DNA of 64,000 bases from UBA11090 sp035560555 (GTDB lineage Bacteria > Spirochaetota > Spirochaetia > Treponematales > Rectinemataceae): positions 1-64,000 of the forward strand of contig DATMZF010000061.1 of the NCBI GenBank assembly GCA_035560555.1. Reading direction: 5' to 3'. The position numbers and the translations under genes were made by a program. Position 1 is the stretch's first letter, and each line of letters begins with the position of its first letter. Below, in pieces: positions 43,185 through 51,594 of the stretch. Under the pieces are notes generated by a model that did not search any database, was not told the DNA's origin, and saw only the letters and a program-made list of their open reading frames with translations.

Positions 43185-44003
43185 ATGGACGACGAGTCTC
43201 TGGACGAAAAGTCCAAACAACTGAGGCTGGATATCCTCAAGATGCTCTATCGCTGCCAATCGGGCCATCCCGGAGGGTCTCTTTCCCTGGTCGAGATGCT
43301 GATGGCGCTTTATTACCGGACGATCCGCGTGGCTCCGAAAAATCCGGCCATGGAAGACCGCGATCGCGTCGTCCTGAGCAAGGGCCACGGCTGCCCTGCG
43401 CTGTACGCCGTCCTCGCCGATCTGGGATTTTTCCCGCGCGAGGATCTCTGGGACCTGCGTCAGCTGCGCTCCCATCTCCAGGGACACCCCGACATGACGA
43501 AAACCCCCGGCGTGGACGCCAACACGGGCTCTCTCGGACAGGGCGCTTCCATCGCCATGGGCATGGCGCTGGCCGCCAAATACAAGAAAGCCGACTACAA
43601 GGTTTACGCGATTCTGGGCGACGGAGAATGCCAGGAAGGCATGATCTGGGAGGCGGCGATGTCGGCGGCCCACTATAAGCTGGACAATCTCGTCTTCATG
43701 CTGGACCACAACGGCCTGCAGATAGACGGCTCCAACGATCAGGTCATGGGACTCGGCAACATAATGGAAAAATTCTCGGCCTTCGGATTCGAGTGCCTCA
43801 AGGTGGACGGACACGATGTCGGCGCGATAGCGGAGGCGTTGGCCGCTCCCGCTATCGGGAAGCCGAAATTCATCTGCTGCGAGACGGTGAAGGGCAAGGG
43901 CGTGTCCTTCATGGAGGGTAACGCCGGATGGCACGGCAAGCCCATGAACGCCGAAGAATACGCCAAAGCGGCGAACGAACTGGGGGGAAGCATCGATGCC
44001 TGA
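43185..44003 (+). CDS. Transketolase N-terminal subunit
   Basis: The 272-residue protein is the thiamine-diphosphate-binding half of a split transketolase: 'CQSGHPGGSLSLVEMLMALYY', 'DRVVLSKGHGCPALYAVL', 'TGSLGQGASIAMGMALAAKYK', the ThDP motif 'GDGECQEGMIWEAAMSAAHYKLDNLVFMLDHN' and 'KGKGVSFMEG'. AAAGGAG at 43169-43175 lies 9 bases before ATG 43185. It works with the next gene product to move two-carbon ketol units. The setting in a sugar import operon suggests use in a dedicated catabolic route rather than the household pentose phosphate pathway. Confidence 0.92.
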   Translation: MDDESLDEKSKQLRLDILKMLYRCQSGHPGGSLSLVEMLMALYYRTIRVAPKNPAMEDRDRVVLSKGHGCPALYAVLADLGFFPREDLWDLRQLRSHLQGHPDMTKTPGVDANTGSLGQGASIAMGMALAAKYKKADYKVYAILGDGECQEGMIWEAAMSAAHYKLDNLVFMLDHNGLQIDGSNDQVMGLGNIMEKFSAFGFECLKVDGHDVGAIAEALAAPAIGKPKFICCETVKGKGVSFMEGNAGWHGKPMNAEEYAKAANELGGSIDA

Positions 44004-44931
44004 AGCAAAATCCTTGAGAGTCGCCTACGGCGAAGCGTTGGCCGAACTCGGAGTGTTGAACGATAAAGTAGTCGTCCTCGACGCCGATCTTTCGCACGCC
44101 ACCATGACGAGCATTTTCGCGGCCAAGTATCCGGAACGCTTCTTCAATTTCGGCCTGGCCGAGGCGAACATGATGTGCGCGGCCGCGGGCATTTCGCATT
44201 CGGGCCTCATTCCCTTCGCGAGCACCTTCGCCCTCTTCGGAACGGGACGCGCCTATGAGCAGATCCGCAATTCAATAGCCTACGTCAACGCCAACGTCAA
44301 GTTCGGCTTTTCGCATTCGGGGCTTTCGGTCGGCGAGGACGGAGGCAGCCATCAGAGCATCGAGGACATCGCCCTCATGCGGGTGGTCCCCAACATGACG
44401 ATATTCGTGCCCTGCGATTCCGTCGAAACGAGGAAGGCGGTATTCGCGGCGGCCGCGATAGACGGCCCCGTCTATATCCGCGTCGCCCGGCCTGTCGTGG
44501 AAACCTTCACGACGGAAGACGCGCCCTTCGTTCCCGGCAAGGCCAACATCCTGCGCGAAGGCTCGGACATCTGCGTCATCGCGACGGGACTCATGGTGAA
44601 GGAAGCCCTGAAGGCCGCCGATGCCCTGGCCGCCGACGGCATCCGCGCGACCGTGGTGAACATGCACACGATAAAACCCTTCGACGAGGAATGCGTGCTT
44701 AGGATGGCCAAAAAATGCGGCGCCATCGTCAGCGTCGAGGAGCACTCGATCATCGGCGGCCTTGGTTCGGCCGTGGCCGAAGCCCTCGCGGGCTATTCCG
44801 ACGCTAAATTCAAGCGCATGGGCATCCAGGACAGATTCGGCTGCTCCGGAAAACCCGCCGATCTTTTCGCGGAATTCGGCCTCACGCCGGCCGACATAGC
44901 GGCCGCCTGCAGATCGCTCATCGGCCGATAA
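43996..44931 (+). CDS. Transketolase C-terminal subunit
   Basis: The 311-residue partner subunit has the pyrimidine-binding domain with the catalytic glutamate region 'RFFNFGLAEANMMCAAAGISHSGLIPF', then 'GFSHSGLSVGEDGGSHQSIEDIALMRVVPNM', and a C-terminal transketolase domain ('VEEHSIIGGLGSAVAEALA'). It overlaps the N-terminal subunit gene by eight bases. Confidence 0.92.
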   Translation: MPEAKSLRVAYGEALAELGVLNDKVVVLDADLSHATMTSIFAAKYPERFFNFGLAEANMMCAAAGISHSGLIPFASTFALFGTGRAYEQIRNSIAYVNANVKFGFSHSGLSVGEDGGSHQSIEDIALMRVVPNMTIFVPCDSVETRKAVFAAAAIDGPVYIRVARPVVETFTTEDAPFVPGKANILREGSDICVIATGLMVKEALKAADALAADGIRATVVNMHTIKPFDEECVLRMAKKCGAIVSVEEHSIIGGLGSAVAEALAGYSDAKFKRMGIQDRFGCSGKPADLFAEFGLTPADIAAACRSLIGR

Positions 44932-44941
44932 GGAGAACATC

Positions 44942-45346
44942 ATGGAAATTCTGCAATACGACTACGCGGAGAGCGGCCTCAAGCGCGTCTACGAAAACGA
45001 GAAATGGATGGTCGGCATCAAGAACTGGAAGCCGGCCAACGATATCCAGAATATGGACTGCCTGGAGCGGCATAACGCGACCGACGAACTTTTCATCCTC
45101 CTCGCCGGCAAATGCACGCTTCTTTTCGCCAACGAAACCGCCGGGGGCTTAACGATCGAGGCCCTGCCGATGAAGCCCATGAAGGTGTACAATATTCCCA
45201 GGACGCTCTGGCACAACACGGTGACGATGACCGACACCAAACTCATCCTCGTTGAGGACGTTACGACCTCGTCGGCGAACAGCGACGTGGTCATGCTCGA
45301 CGCGGGCCAGATAGCGAGGGTGAAGAAGCTGGTGGCCGGCATCTAA
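44942..45346 (+). CDS. Small cupin-like protein
   Basis: The 134-residue protein shows a single cupin-type pattern: 'CLERHNATDELFILLAGKCTLLFA', with a His and Asp-Glu pair as likely metal ligands, and a later 'VYNIPRTLWHNTVTM' strand with another His. No named family is recognised. GGAG lies a few bases before ATG 44942, and the next gene starts at the base after its stop. Its place between transketolase and a dehydrogenase suggests a sugar isomerase or epimerase, or a sensor of the pathway; this is inference. Confidence 0.6.
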   Translation: MEILQYDYAESGLKRVYENEKWMVGIKNWKPANDIQNMDCLERHNATDELFILLAGKCTLLFANETAGGLTIEALPMKPMKVYNIPRTLWHNTVTMTDTKLILVEDVTTSSANSDVVMLDAGQIARVKKLVAGI

Positions 45347-46462
45347 ATGAAAAGAATACGCGCTGGTCTCATTGGCGTCGGCAAAATCGGCATGGCGCAT
45401 ATCGAGGCCATCAGGAGGCTGGGCTACGCCGATGTGGCGGCCATCGTCGTGCGCGACGAGGCCAGGGCGAAGGAACTCTGCGAATACTACGGCATTCCCA
45501 GGCGCTATGCCGATTACAGGGAAATGCTCGCCGATCCGGACATCGATGTCGCGCACAACTGCACGCCGAACAAAGCTCATTTCCAGATCAACAAGGACCT
45601 CATCCTCGCCGGCAAACATGTTCTCTCCGAAAAGCCGCTGACCGTCGAGCCCCGGGAATCGGCCGAACTCGTGGAGCTTGCCGCGGCGAAAGGGGCGCTC
45701 ACCGCCGTGAACTTCGTCTACCGGCATTTCCCAGTCGTTCAGCGCGTACGGGACATGATAAATGGCGGCGAGCTGGGCGAGATCTATTCCGTCAATGGCA
45801 CGTATTTCCAGGATTGGCTGCTCCGCGATACCGATTACGACTGGCGCGTGGAAGCGAGCCTGGGCGGCCCCTCGCGGGCGATGGCCGACATAGGCTCGCA
45901 CTGGTGCGATCTCGCCCAATTCCTTCTGGGACAGGATATCGCGGAAGTGTGCGCCGACCTGGCGACCTTCATACCTGTCAGGGTAGAACGGATATCGACG
46001 GAGCCGCCCGTCACGAGGAGGGTCCATGTCGATACCGAGGATTACGGCAGTGTCCTCCTTCGCTTTTCAGGCGGCGCGCGCGGGGCGTTCACCGTATCCC
46101 AAGTGAGCGCGGGCAGAAAACTGGGGCTCTGTTTCGAGATCGACGGCAGCGCGGCCTCGGTCCGCTGGGATTTCGAACACGCGGACAGACTGTGGATCGG
46201 CCACCGCGACGGACCCAATGAGGAACTCTTCGCGCATCCGGGGCCGCTCGATGAATTCGGCAAGAACCGCCGCCTTCGCGGCGGCACCGCGGAGCGTTGG
46301 CCCGACGCCCAGAAGAACATGATCGACAGCTTCTACGGGGCGATCCTCCATGGTGACCCGCCGCGCTATGCGGACTTCGCCGAAGGCCACAAAGTCAACA
46401 AGGTCGTGGAGGCGATCCTGGAAAGCGACCGGAGCCGGGGCTGGGAGAGAGTTCGCCCCTGA
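45347..46462 (+). CDS. Gfo/Idh/MocA-family oxidoreductase
   Basis: The 371-residue protein has the N-terminal Rossmann fold ('AGLIGVGKIGMAHIEAIRRLG'), the 'HVLSEKPLTVEPRESAELVELA' motif with the catalytic lysine, and 'GGPSRAMADIGSHWCDLAQFLLG', holding the Asp/His of the active site. It is an NAD(P)-dependent sugar or inositol-type dehydrogenase. It follows the cupin gene without a gap and appears to close the operon. Which sugar carbon it oxidises cannot be told. Confidence 0.9.
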   Translation: MKRIRAGLIGVGKIGMAHIEAIRRLGYADVAAIVVRDEARAKELCEYYGIPRRYADYREMLADPDIDVAHNCTPNKAHFQINKDLILAGKHVLSEKPLTVEPRESAELVELAAAKGALTAVNFVYRHFPVVQRVRDMINGGELGEIYSVNGTYFQDWLLRDTDYDWRVEASLGGPSRAMADIGSHWCDLAQFLLGQDIAEVCADLATFIPVRVERISTEPPVTRRVHVDTEDYGSVLLRFSGGARGAFTVSQVSAGRKLGLCFEIDGSAASVRWDFEHADRLWIGHRDGPNEELFAHPGPLDEFGKNRRLRGGTAERWPDAQKNMIDSFYGAILHGDPPRYADFAEGHKVNKVVEAILESDRSRGWERVRP

Positions 46463-46536
46463 TCTCCCCATCAGCCGGAATCGATTGATGGCGATCTAAA
46501 ACCTTTTCACTACGTTTCCAGAAGAGGCCGTGGCCA

Positions 46537-47020
46537 GTGAAAGTCGTAATTGTCGGAGCCGGCATTCTCGGCATCCAGATAGCCAGGGAATTGGTGGCGG
46601 AAAACAGGGATGTGGTGATTATCGAACGGAATCCCGACATCGCCAAGGGCATAGCCAACGAACTCGATTGCATGGTCCAGGAGGACGACGGGGGAAGCCT
46701 CGAAACGCTCGCCGAGGCGGGGACGGCCGACGCGGATTGGCTCATAGCCCTGACTGGAAGCGACGACGCCAATATCGTTTTCAGGGGAACGATATCGTCC
46801 ATCTTCTCGGCGAGCTCAAGGAACTGGGCGTTCCCAGTTTAGCGGGATCCTCCCCTAAAGGCCGTCACCTCGGAAAAGAGCTAAACGCCCAGTCGCTGCT
46901 GGGAAATCCCGTCATCAAGGTGATCGACGAACACCGCGACTTCGCGAAGGTCGCGCGGTGGAGTACCCGGATACCGGGGTGATATGCCGGCGCGATACTC
47001 GATATCATGCGCAAAGCCAA
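46537..47020 (+). pseudogene. trkA: Decayed trkA (potassium uptake regulator) with internal deletions
   Basis: An intact-looking start, 'VVIVGAGILGIQIARELVAENRDVVIIERNP' to 'ADWLIALTGSDDANIV' (46537 to about 46785), is the first NAD-binding KTN domain of TrkA. In another frame the sequence then resumes as 'VFQGNDIVHLLGELKEL', like the end of an RCK-C domain. Next come 'SLLGNPVIKVIDEHRDFAKVA' and, after another frame change, 'EYPDTGVIC', both like the second KTN domain. About two thirds of a two-domain TrkA is missing and the frame changes twice. No trkH-type channel gene is nearby. Confidence 0.68.
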
Positions 47021-47033
47021 CAAACTTTTACGC

Positions 47034-47879
47034 CTAAGCCTTGATGCCCGAAAGCGTCGTGCCTTCGATGATATAGCGCCTGAAGATGAGGAATACGATA
47101 ATCACCGGAATAATCCCCAAGGCGGCGCCCGACATCATGAGGCCGTAATCGTCCACGAACTGGCCACGAAAGCGCGTCAGGCCCAGCTCAAGCACGAACA
47201 TCCTCTGCGAATTGGTGATGACGAGGGGCCACATGAAGTCGCCCCAGGCCGTCATGAACTGGAAGATCGCCAGCGCGACGGCCGAACTGGCCGAGAGCGG
47301 CACGATGATCGCGAAGAAGGTCCGCCAGAGGCTCGCGCCGTCGATCTTGGCCGCCTCTATCATCTCGTCGGGAATGGCCTGCATGTTCTGCCTTATGAAG
47401 AATATCCCGAAGCTCGAGATCACGATCGGGAAAATGAGGCCGGTGTAGGTATCGATGAGCTTCAGCTTCACGCTGAAGACGTAGAGCGGGATGATGTAGC
47501 ACTGGAAGGGTATCATCAGGGTCGCGAGGACCAGGAAGAAGAGGGTTTTCTTGAAGGGAAAGCGGAATTTAGCGAAGACGAAGCCCGCGGCGAGGGATGA
47601 GAAGGTGGAAAGGACCGTGCCGACGACGGCCACGATGCTGCTGTTGAGGTAGTAGCGCAGGAACTTCGCGTCGCTTATCAACTCCATGAAATTCTCGAGA
47701 TAGATTTTCCGCGGAAGAATCGTCAGCGGCACCTTGAAGATTTCGGCGTCGGACTTGAAGGCCGTCACGATCATCCAGAAAAACGGGAAGATGATGACGA
47801 TGGACGACAGGGCGAGCGCGATCTCCGTGACCGCGGTATTCGCCCTCTTTTTCGCTTTGTAGCTCAGGCTTCCCGTCAT
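47034..47879 (-). CDS. Sugar ABC transporter permease (MalG-like)
   Basis: This 281-residue, six-helix subunit has the EAA loop 'MIEAAKIDGASLWRTFFAIIVPLSASSAVALA' and C-terminus 'RRYIIEGTTLSGIKA'. It is the last gene of a minus-strand, three-gene transporter operon and nearly touches the trkA remnant. Confidence 0.92.
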   Translation of the reverse strand: MTGSLSYKAKKRANTAVTEIALALSSIVIIFPFFWMIVTAFKSDAEIFKVPLTILPRKIYLENFMELISDAKFLRYYLNSSIVAVVGTVLSTFSSLAAGFVFAKFRFPFKKTLFFLVLATLMIPFQCYIIPLYVFSVKLKLIDTYTGLIFPIVISSFGIFFIRQNMQAIPDEMIEAAKIDGASLWRTFFAIIVPLSASSAVALAIFQFMTAWGDFMWPLVITNSQRMFVLELGLTRFRGQFVDDYGLMMSGAALGIIPVIIVFLIFRRYIIEGTTLSGIKA

Positions 47880-47882
47880 GGC

Positions 47883-48782
47883 TTATTCCTCTTCCTTGGC
47901 CAGCCGGAACTGGATCAGCGTCATGGCGAGGACGACCACCATGAGGATCATGGCCTCGGCCGACGCGCTGCCCATCTTGAAATACCCGAAGCTGCGCGTG
48001 TAGATATCGGATACGAGGACATCCACCTGGGCTCCTCCGCCCTGTTTTCCCATGGTCATGACATAGAACTGGGTGAACACCTTCAGGTTGTTGATGACCG
48101 ACATGACGGTGACGAAGAGGGTGATCGGCTTCAGGAGAGGCAGGGTGATCTTGGAGAAAATCGTCCAGGGCCGCGCCCCGTCCATCTCGGCCGCTTCGTA
48201 ATAGGTCCGCGAAATATTCTTCAGCCCGACGGAAAAAATCATCATATTGTAGCCGATGACCTTCCATACGCTGACGATGATGACCGATACCATGGACATC
48301 TTGGGCTGGGCAAGCCAGGCCACGCGCGGCAGGCCGATCGCCTGAATCATCAGGTTGATGAAGCCGTTCTCCCAATCGAAGAGCCACATCCACACAAGGC
48401 AGACGGGAACGAAGGTGAGGACGACGGGAATGAAGATGACCGTCTCGTACACCGAGGAAAAAGGCACCTTTTTGTTGATCAGATAAGCGAAGAGGAGACC
48501 CAGCGCGACGGAGAAGAGGGTCGTGTAAAGGGTGAAGCTCATCGTATTCATGAAAGCCGAGAAAAAAGTCTTGTCCTGGAAGAGCCTGACGTAGTTCCTC
48601 AAACCCACGAAATTCCCGAAGCCGTCGATCAGGCTCCAGTTGAAGAAACTGCCCGTGAAGGTGATGCCGATGGGGATGAGCCGTATGATGAGGAAGCCGA
48701 GCATCGTGGGGACGAGTATGGCGAGGATGAAGCCGGCTTCCTCTCTGTTGGTGAAAAGCTTTTTCCTGGTTATGGTCGGCAT
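47883..48782 (-). CDS. Sugar ABC transporter permease (MalF-like)
   Basis: This 299-residue, six-helix subunit ('GFILAILVPTMLGFLIIRLIPIGITFTGSFFNW') has the EAA loop 'YEAAEMDGARPWTIFSKITLPLLKPITLFV'. ATG 48782 has GGAGGG 7 bases upstream and is preferred over the TTG at 48788. Three bases separate it from the MalG-like gene. Confidence 0.9.
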   Translation of the reverse strand: MPTITRKKLFTNREEAGFILAILVPTMLGFLIIRLIPIGITFTGSFFNWSLIDGFGNFVGLRNYVRLFQDKTFFSAFMNTMSFTLYTTLFSVALGLLFAYLINKKVPFSSVYETVIFIPVVLTFVPVCLVWMWLFDWENGFINLMIQAIGLPRVAWLAQPKMSMVSVIIVSVWKVIGYNMMIFSVGLKNISRTYYEAAEMDGARPWTIFSKITLPLLKPITLFVTVMSVINNLKVFTQFYVMTMGKQGGGAQVDVLVSDIYTRSFGYFKMGSASAEAMILMVVVLAMTLIQFRLAKEEE

Positions 48783-48806
48783 CCTCAATCCCTCCGCGGG
48801 AAGGGT

Positions 48807-48843
48807 GGGGGCGCCCGGCGGCGGAACGCCGCCGGGCGCCCCC
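48807..48843 (-). terminator. 17-base-pair hairpin between binding protein and permeases
   Basis: GGGGGCGCCCGGCGGCG (48807-48823) is perfectly complementary to 48827-48843 across a GAA loop. It is one of the strongest stems in the window. There is no T-run in either direction, so it may protect the binding-protein mRNA end rather than terminate. Confidence 0.6.
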
Positions 48844-48872
48844 GGTTCCTGGTCACGCTTTGGCGCTGTCCG

Positions 48873-50165
48873 TTATTTCGCGTAGAGGCCTTCGTCCTTG
48901 AGCATGTCGTCGACGATGACGCCCACCTTATTGATCGCATCGCGGATCTTGGCTTCGTTGCCCTGGAGCGAGCTTTCGCGGAAGAGCTTGGTGATTTCCT
49001 CGCCCACCTTGATCATGATGCCGTTTTCGGCCGTGAGGCGTTTCTGCCAGATGAACTTGAGGTCCTTGGGGTTGTCGACGCCGGCCATGAGCTGGGGAGC
49101 GGCCTCGAGCAGCTTGCTGTAGTCGAGATCGGCGCGGGTGGAGAGCCAGCCCGTCTCCTTGACCATCCGCTCCATGACGGGCTTGGAATAGAAATAGGAG
49201 ACGAATTTCCAGGCTTCTTCCTGGTTCTTCGAGGCCTTGGGCACGAACATGTTGCGCGTGATGGCGAAGGTGCCGCGCTGCGTTCCCTTGGGAAGGGCGG
49301 CCGCGCCGTAGTTGAGGCTGGGCGCCGCTGTCTTGAGGGTTCCGACGACCCACTGCTCGCGCTGGAACATGGCGGCCTTGCCCTGGGCGAAGGCGTCGGA
49401 GTCCTGCTTCACGTTGAAGTCCGTCACCTTGTACTTGTAGATGAGGTCGAGATAGAGGTTGAGGGCCTTGTAGCCAGCGTCGTTGGCGAAGCCGTTGTGG
49501 AACTTGCCGGGGCTGGTCTTGCTCTCTTCGAGGATGTCGCCGCCGAAGGGCATGAGGCCGAAGGCCCAGAATTTCTCGCAGGTGCCGGATGGGTTGCCGG
49601 CGAAGCGCATCGAGAGGCCGGAGCGCGTGACGTTGCCCTGGGCGTCGTACTTGGTTAGCTTCCGCGCGTAGTCGATCATCTGGTCGATGGTGTCGGGAGG
49701 TCCTTTGAGGCCGGCTTCGGCGAGCATGTCCTTGTTGTAATACAGGACTTCGCTGTAGAAGCAGAAGGGAAGGCCCATCATCTTGTCGCCATAGAGCACG
49801 TCGTGGAGATATTCCTTGTTGATGACGTCCATCGTGTTCTTTCTCACGTCGGCCGGTACTTCGTTGAAATACTTGGTGGCGAAGGGAAAGGACTGGAGGC
49901 TGATGAGTTCCAGGATGTCCGCTGAAGTCTGGGAGGGCACGGCCATGCCTAGCTTGTTGCTGAGGTCGGCCAGCGCGAAGGTCTGGATCTCCACCGTGAT
50001 GCCGGGGTTTTTCGCCGTGAAATCCTTGGCCACGGATTCATAGAAGCCCTGAAGCTCAGGGTATCCGCTCCAGAGCGTGAGCTTGACGGGTTTGTCCGCC
50101 GCGCCGACGCAAAATGCGGCGACGAGAAGAGCCGCGACGATAATCAAATGTTTCCTGTTGATCAT
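48873..50165 (-). CDS. Sugar ABC transporter substrate-binding protein (family 1)
   Basis: The 430-residue protein has a signal peptide ('RKHLIIVAALLVAAFCVGAA') and 'KLTLWSGYPELQGFYESVAKDFTAKNPGITVEIQTFALADLSNKL', followed by 'LPFCFYSEVLYYNKDMLAEAGLKGPPDTIDQMIDYARKL'. It has the family-1 two-lobe fold. Ligand unknown; no catabolic genes accompany this transporter, so the context gives no hint. Divergent from the flavodiiron gene. Confidence 0.9.
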   Translation of the reverse strand: MINRKHLIIVAALLVAAFCVGAADKPVKLTLWSGYPELQGFYESVAKDFTAKNPGITVEIQTFALADLSNKLGMAVPSQTSADILELISLQSFPFATKYFNEVPADVRKNTMDVINKEYLHDVLYGDKMMGLPFCFYSEVLYYNKDMLAEAGLKGPPDTIDQMIDYARKLTKYDAQGNVTRSGLSMRFAGNPSGTCEKFWAFGLMPFGGDILEESKTSPGKFHNGFANDAGYKALNLYLDLIYKYKVTDFNVKQDSDAFAQGKAAMFQREQWVVGTLKTAAPSLNYGAAALPKGTQRGTFAITRNMFVPKASKNQEEAWKFVSYFYSKPVMERMVKETGWLSTRADLDYSKLLEAAPQLMAGVDNPKDLKFIWQKRLTAENGIMIKVGEEITKLFRESSLQGNEAKIRDAINKVGVIVDDMLKDEGLYAK

Positions 50166-50197
50166 ACTCCCTCACCTTTCGCCCGATTCTTTCGCTC

Positions 50198-50215
50198 GGA
50201 TCGCGTACGCGATCC
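50198..50215. promoter_or_regulatory. Palindromic operator candidate
   Basis: GGATCGCGTACGCGATCC is an exact 18-base palindrome. It lies between the leftward -10 and the binding-protein start, a usual place for a LacI-type repressor. No regulator gene is adjacent. Confidence 0.55.
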
Positions 50216-50239
50216 ACAATATTGTAACTCCAAAAATTG

Positions 50240-50268
50240 ATACTAGGTGAGTTTTTTTATGCCGTCAA
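50240..50268 (-). promoter_or_regulatory. Leftward promoter of the sugar ABC operon
   Basis: On the minus strand TTGACG (50268-50263), a 17-base A-rich spacer and TAGTAT (50245-50240) make a good sigma-70-type promoter, about 75 bases before the binding-protein start. Confidence 0.6.
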
Positions 50269-50300
50269 GGTTGAATCCATTTGCGGCGATCGCTGCAGCT

Positions 50301-50329
50301 TTTACCGGAATTATTCATTATCCTATACA
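50301..50329 (+). promoter_or_regulatory. Candidate promoter of the flavodiiron gene
   Basis: TTTACC (50301-50306), 17 bases, TATACA (50324-50329) lie 31 bases before the start, within an AT-rich stretch. Confidence 0.45.
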
Positions 50330-50360
50330 TTAGGTGGATATTGTCACGTAGGAGGCTGCC

Positions 50361-51560
50361 ATGAAGAAGTCGGTGAAGGGGAATGTGTCCTGGGTAGGGA
50401 AAATCGACTGGGAATTGAGGAAGTTCCACGGCGAGGAATATTCGACCCATAAAGGCTCCAGCTACAACTCCTATGTCATAGAGGAGGAGAAGACCGTCCT
50501 CATCGACACCGTATGGCTGCCCTTCGCGAAGGAATTCGTGGACAACCTGGAAACCGAGGGAATTCTTGGCAGGCTGGACGCCATCGTCCAGAACCACGGC
50601 GAGGTGGATCATTCAGGCGCCCTGCCCGAATTGCTGCGCCGCCGGCCCGATCTGCCGATTTACTGCACGGCCAACGCGGTGAAATCGCTGAAAGGCCAGT
50701 ACCACCAAGACTGGAACTTCAAGGTGGTGAAAACCGGCGACAAGCTGCCGCTGGGCAACGGGAAGGAACTGGTTTTCGTGGAAGCGCGGATGCTCCACTG
50801 GCCCGACACCATGTTCAGCTATCTTTCGGGGGAGGCCCTGCTCTTCTCGAACGACGGTTTCGGCCAACACTACGCCTCCGAGCTTCTCTTCAACGATCTC
50901 GTGGACCAGGCCGAACTCTACGCCGAATGCATCAAGTACTACGCGAACATACTCACGCCTTTCAGCGCTCTCGTCAAAGCCAAGATAGAGGAAATAGTCG
51001 GGATGAAGCTGCCGCTCGAGATGATAGCGCCCAGCCACGGCATCATCTGGAGGAAGGACCCTCTCCAGATCGTCGGGAAGTACCTCGAATGGTCGCAGAA
51101 CTATCGGGAAGACCGGATCACCCTGCTCTACGATTCCATGTGGAGCGGAACGAGGCGTCTGGCTGAGGCCATCGCCGAGGGCATCGCGGAAGTCTCGCCC
51201 TCCACGGAGATCCGCCTCCACAACATGGGCAAGTCCGACAAGAACGACGCCATCACCGACGTGTTCCGCTCCAAGGCCATCTTGCTCGGTTCGCCCACCA
51301 TCAATACCGGCATTCTTCACTCGATCGCGGGCATTCTCGAGGAAATTCGGGGCCTGAGGTTCAAGAACAAGAAGGCCGCCGTATTCGGCTGCTACGGCTG
51401 GTCCGGCGAAGGCAACAAGCTTCTGGCCGAATCGATCAGGGCGGGCGGATTCGAGGTGCTGGGAGAGGGCTTGCGGAATCTATGGAACCCCGACGAGGCC
51501 GGCCTCGCCAGCGCGAGGGAGTTCGGGAAGAAGTTCGCGGCTGATACGGCGCTTCTCTAG
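50361..51560 (+). CDS. A-type flavodiiron protein (FprA/NorV-like core)
   Basis: The 399-residue protein has an N-terminal metallo-beta-lactamase-like diiron domain with all usual ligands: H79, E81, D83 and H84 in 'QNHGEVDHSG', H146 ('MLHWPD'), D165 ('FSNDGFGQH') and H225 ('PSHGIIW'). Its C-terminal flavodoxin domain binds FMN ('TLLYDSMWSGTRRLAEAIA', 'VFGCYGWSGEGNKLL'). Such proteins reduce O2 to water or NO to N2O in the cytoplasm of anaerobes. There is no fused rubredoxin, so electrons must come from a separate donor. AGGAGG precedes ATG 50361. Confidence 0.95.
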   Translation: MKKSVKGNVSWVGKIDWELRKFHGEEYSTHKGSSYNSYVIEEEKTVLIDTVWLPFAKEFVDNLETEGILGRLDAIVQNHGEVDHSGALPELLRRRPDLPIYCTANAVKSLKGQYHQDWNFKVVKTGDKLPLGNGKELVFVEARMLHWPDTMFSYLSGEALLFSNDGFGQHYASELLFNDLVDQAELYAECIKYYANILTPFSALVKAKIEEIVGMKLPLEMIAPSHGIIWRKDPLQIVGKYLEWSQNYREDRITLLYDSMWSGTRRLAEAIAEGIAEVSPSTEIRLHNMGKSDKNDAITDVFRSKAILLGSPTINTGILHSIAGILEEIRGLRFKNKKAAVFGCYGWSGEGNKLLAESIRAGGFEVLGEGLRNLWNPDEAGLASAREFGKKFAADTALL

Positions 51561-51594
51561 GCGCGGCCTTATAAATTGCCATCAGGAGTATGAA

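Noticed and set aside
39316..46462. Sulfoquinovose sulfo-transketolase (sulfo-TK) pathway
   Set aside because: A split transketolase in a sugar import operon fits, but the isomerases, reductase and export genes expected for that pathway are missing, and nothing shows sulfosugar binding.
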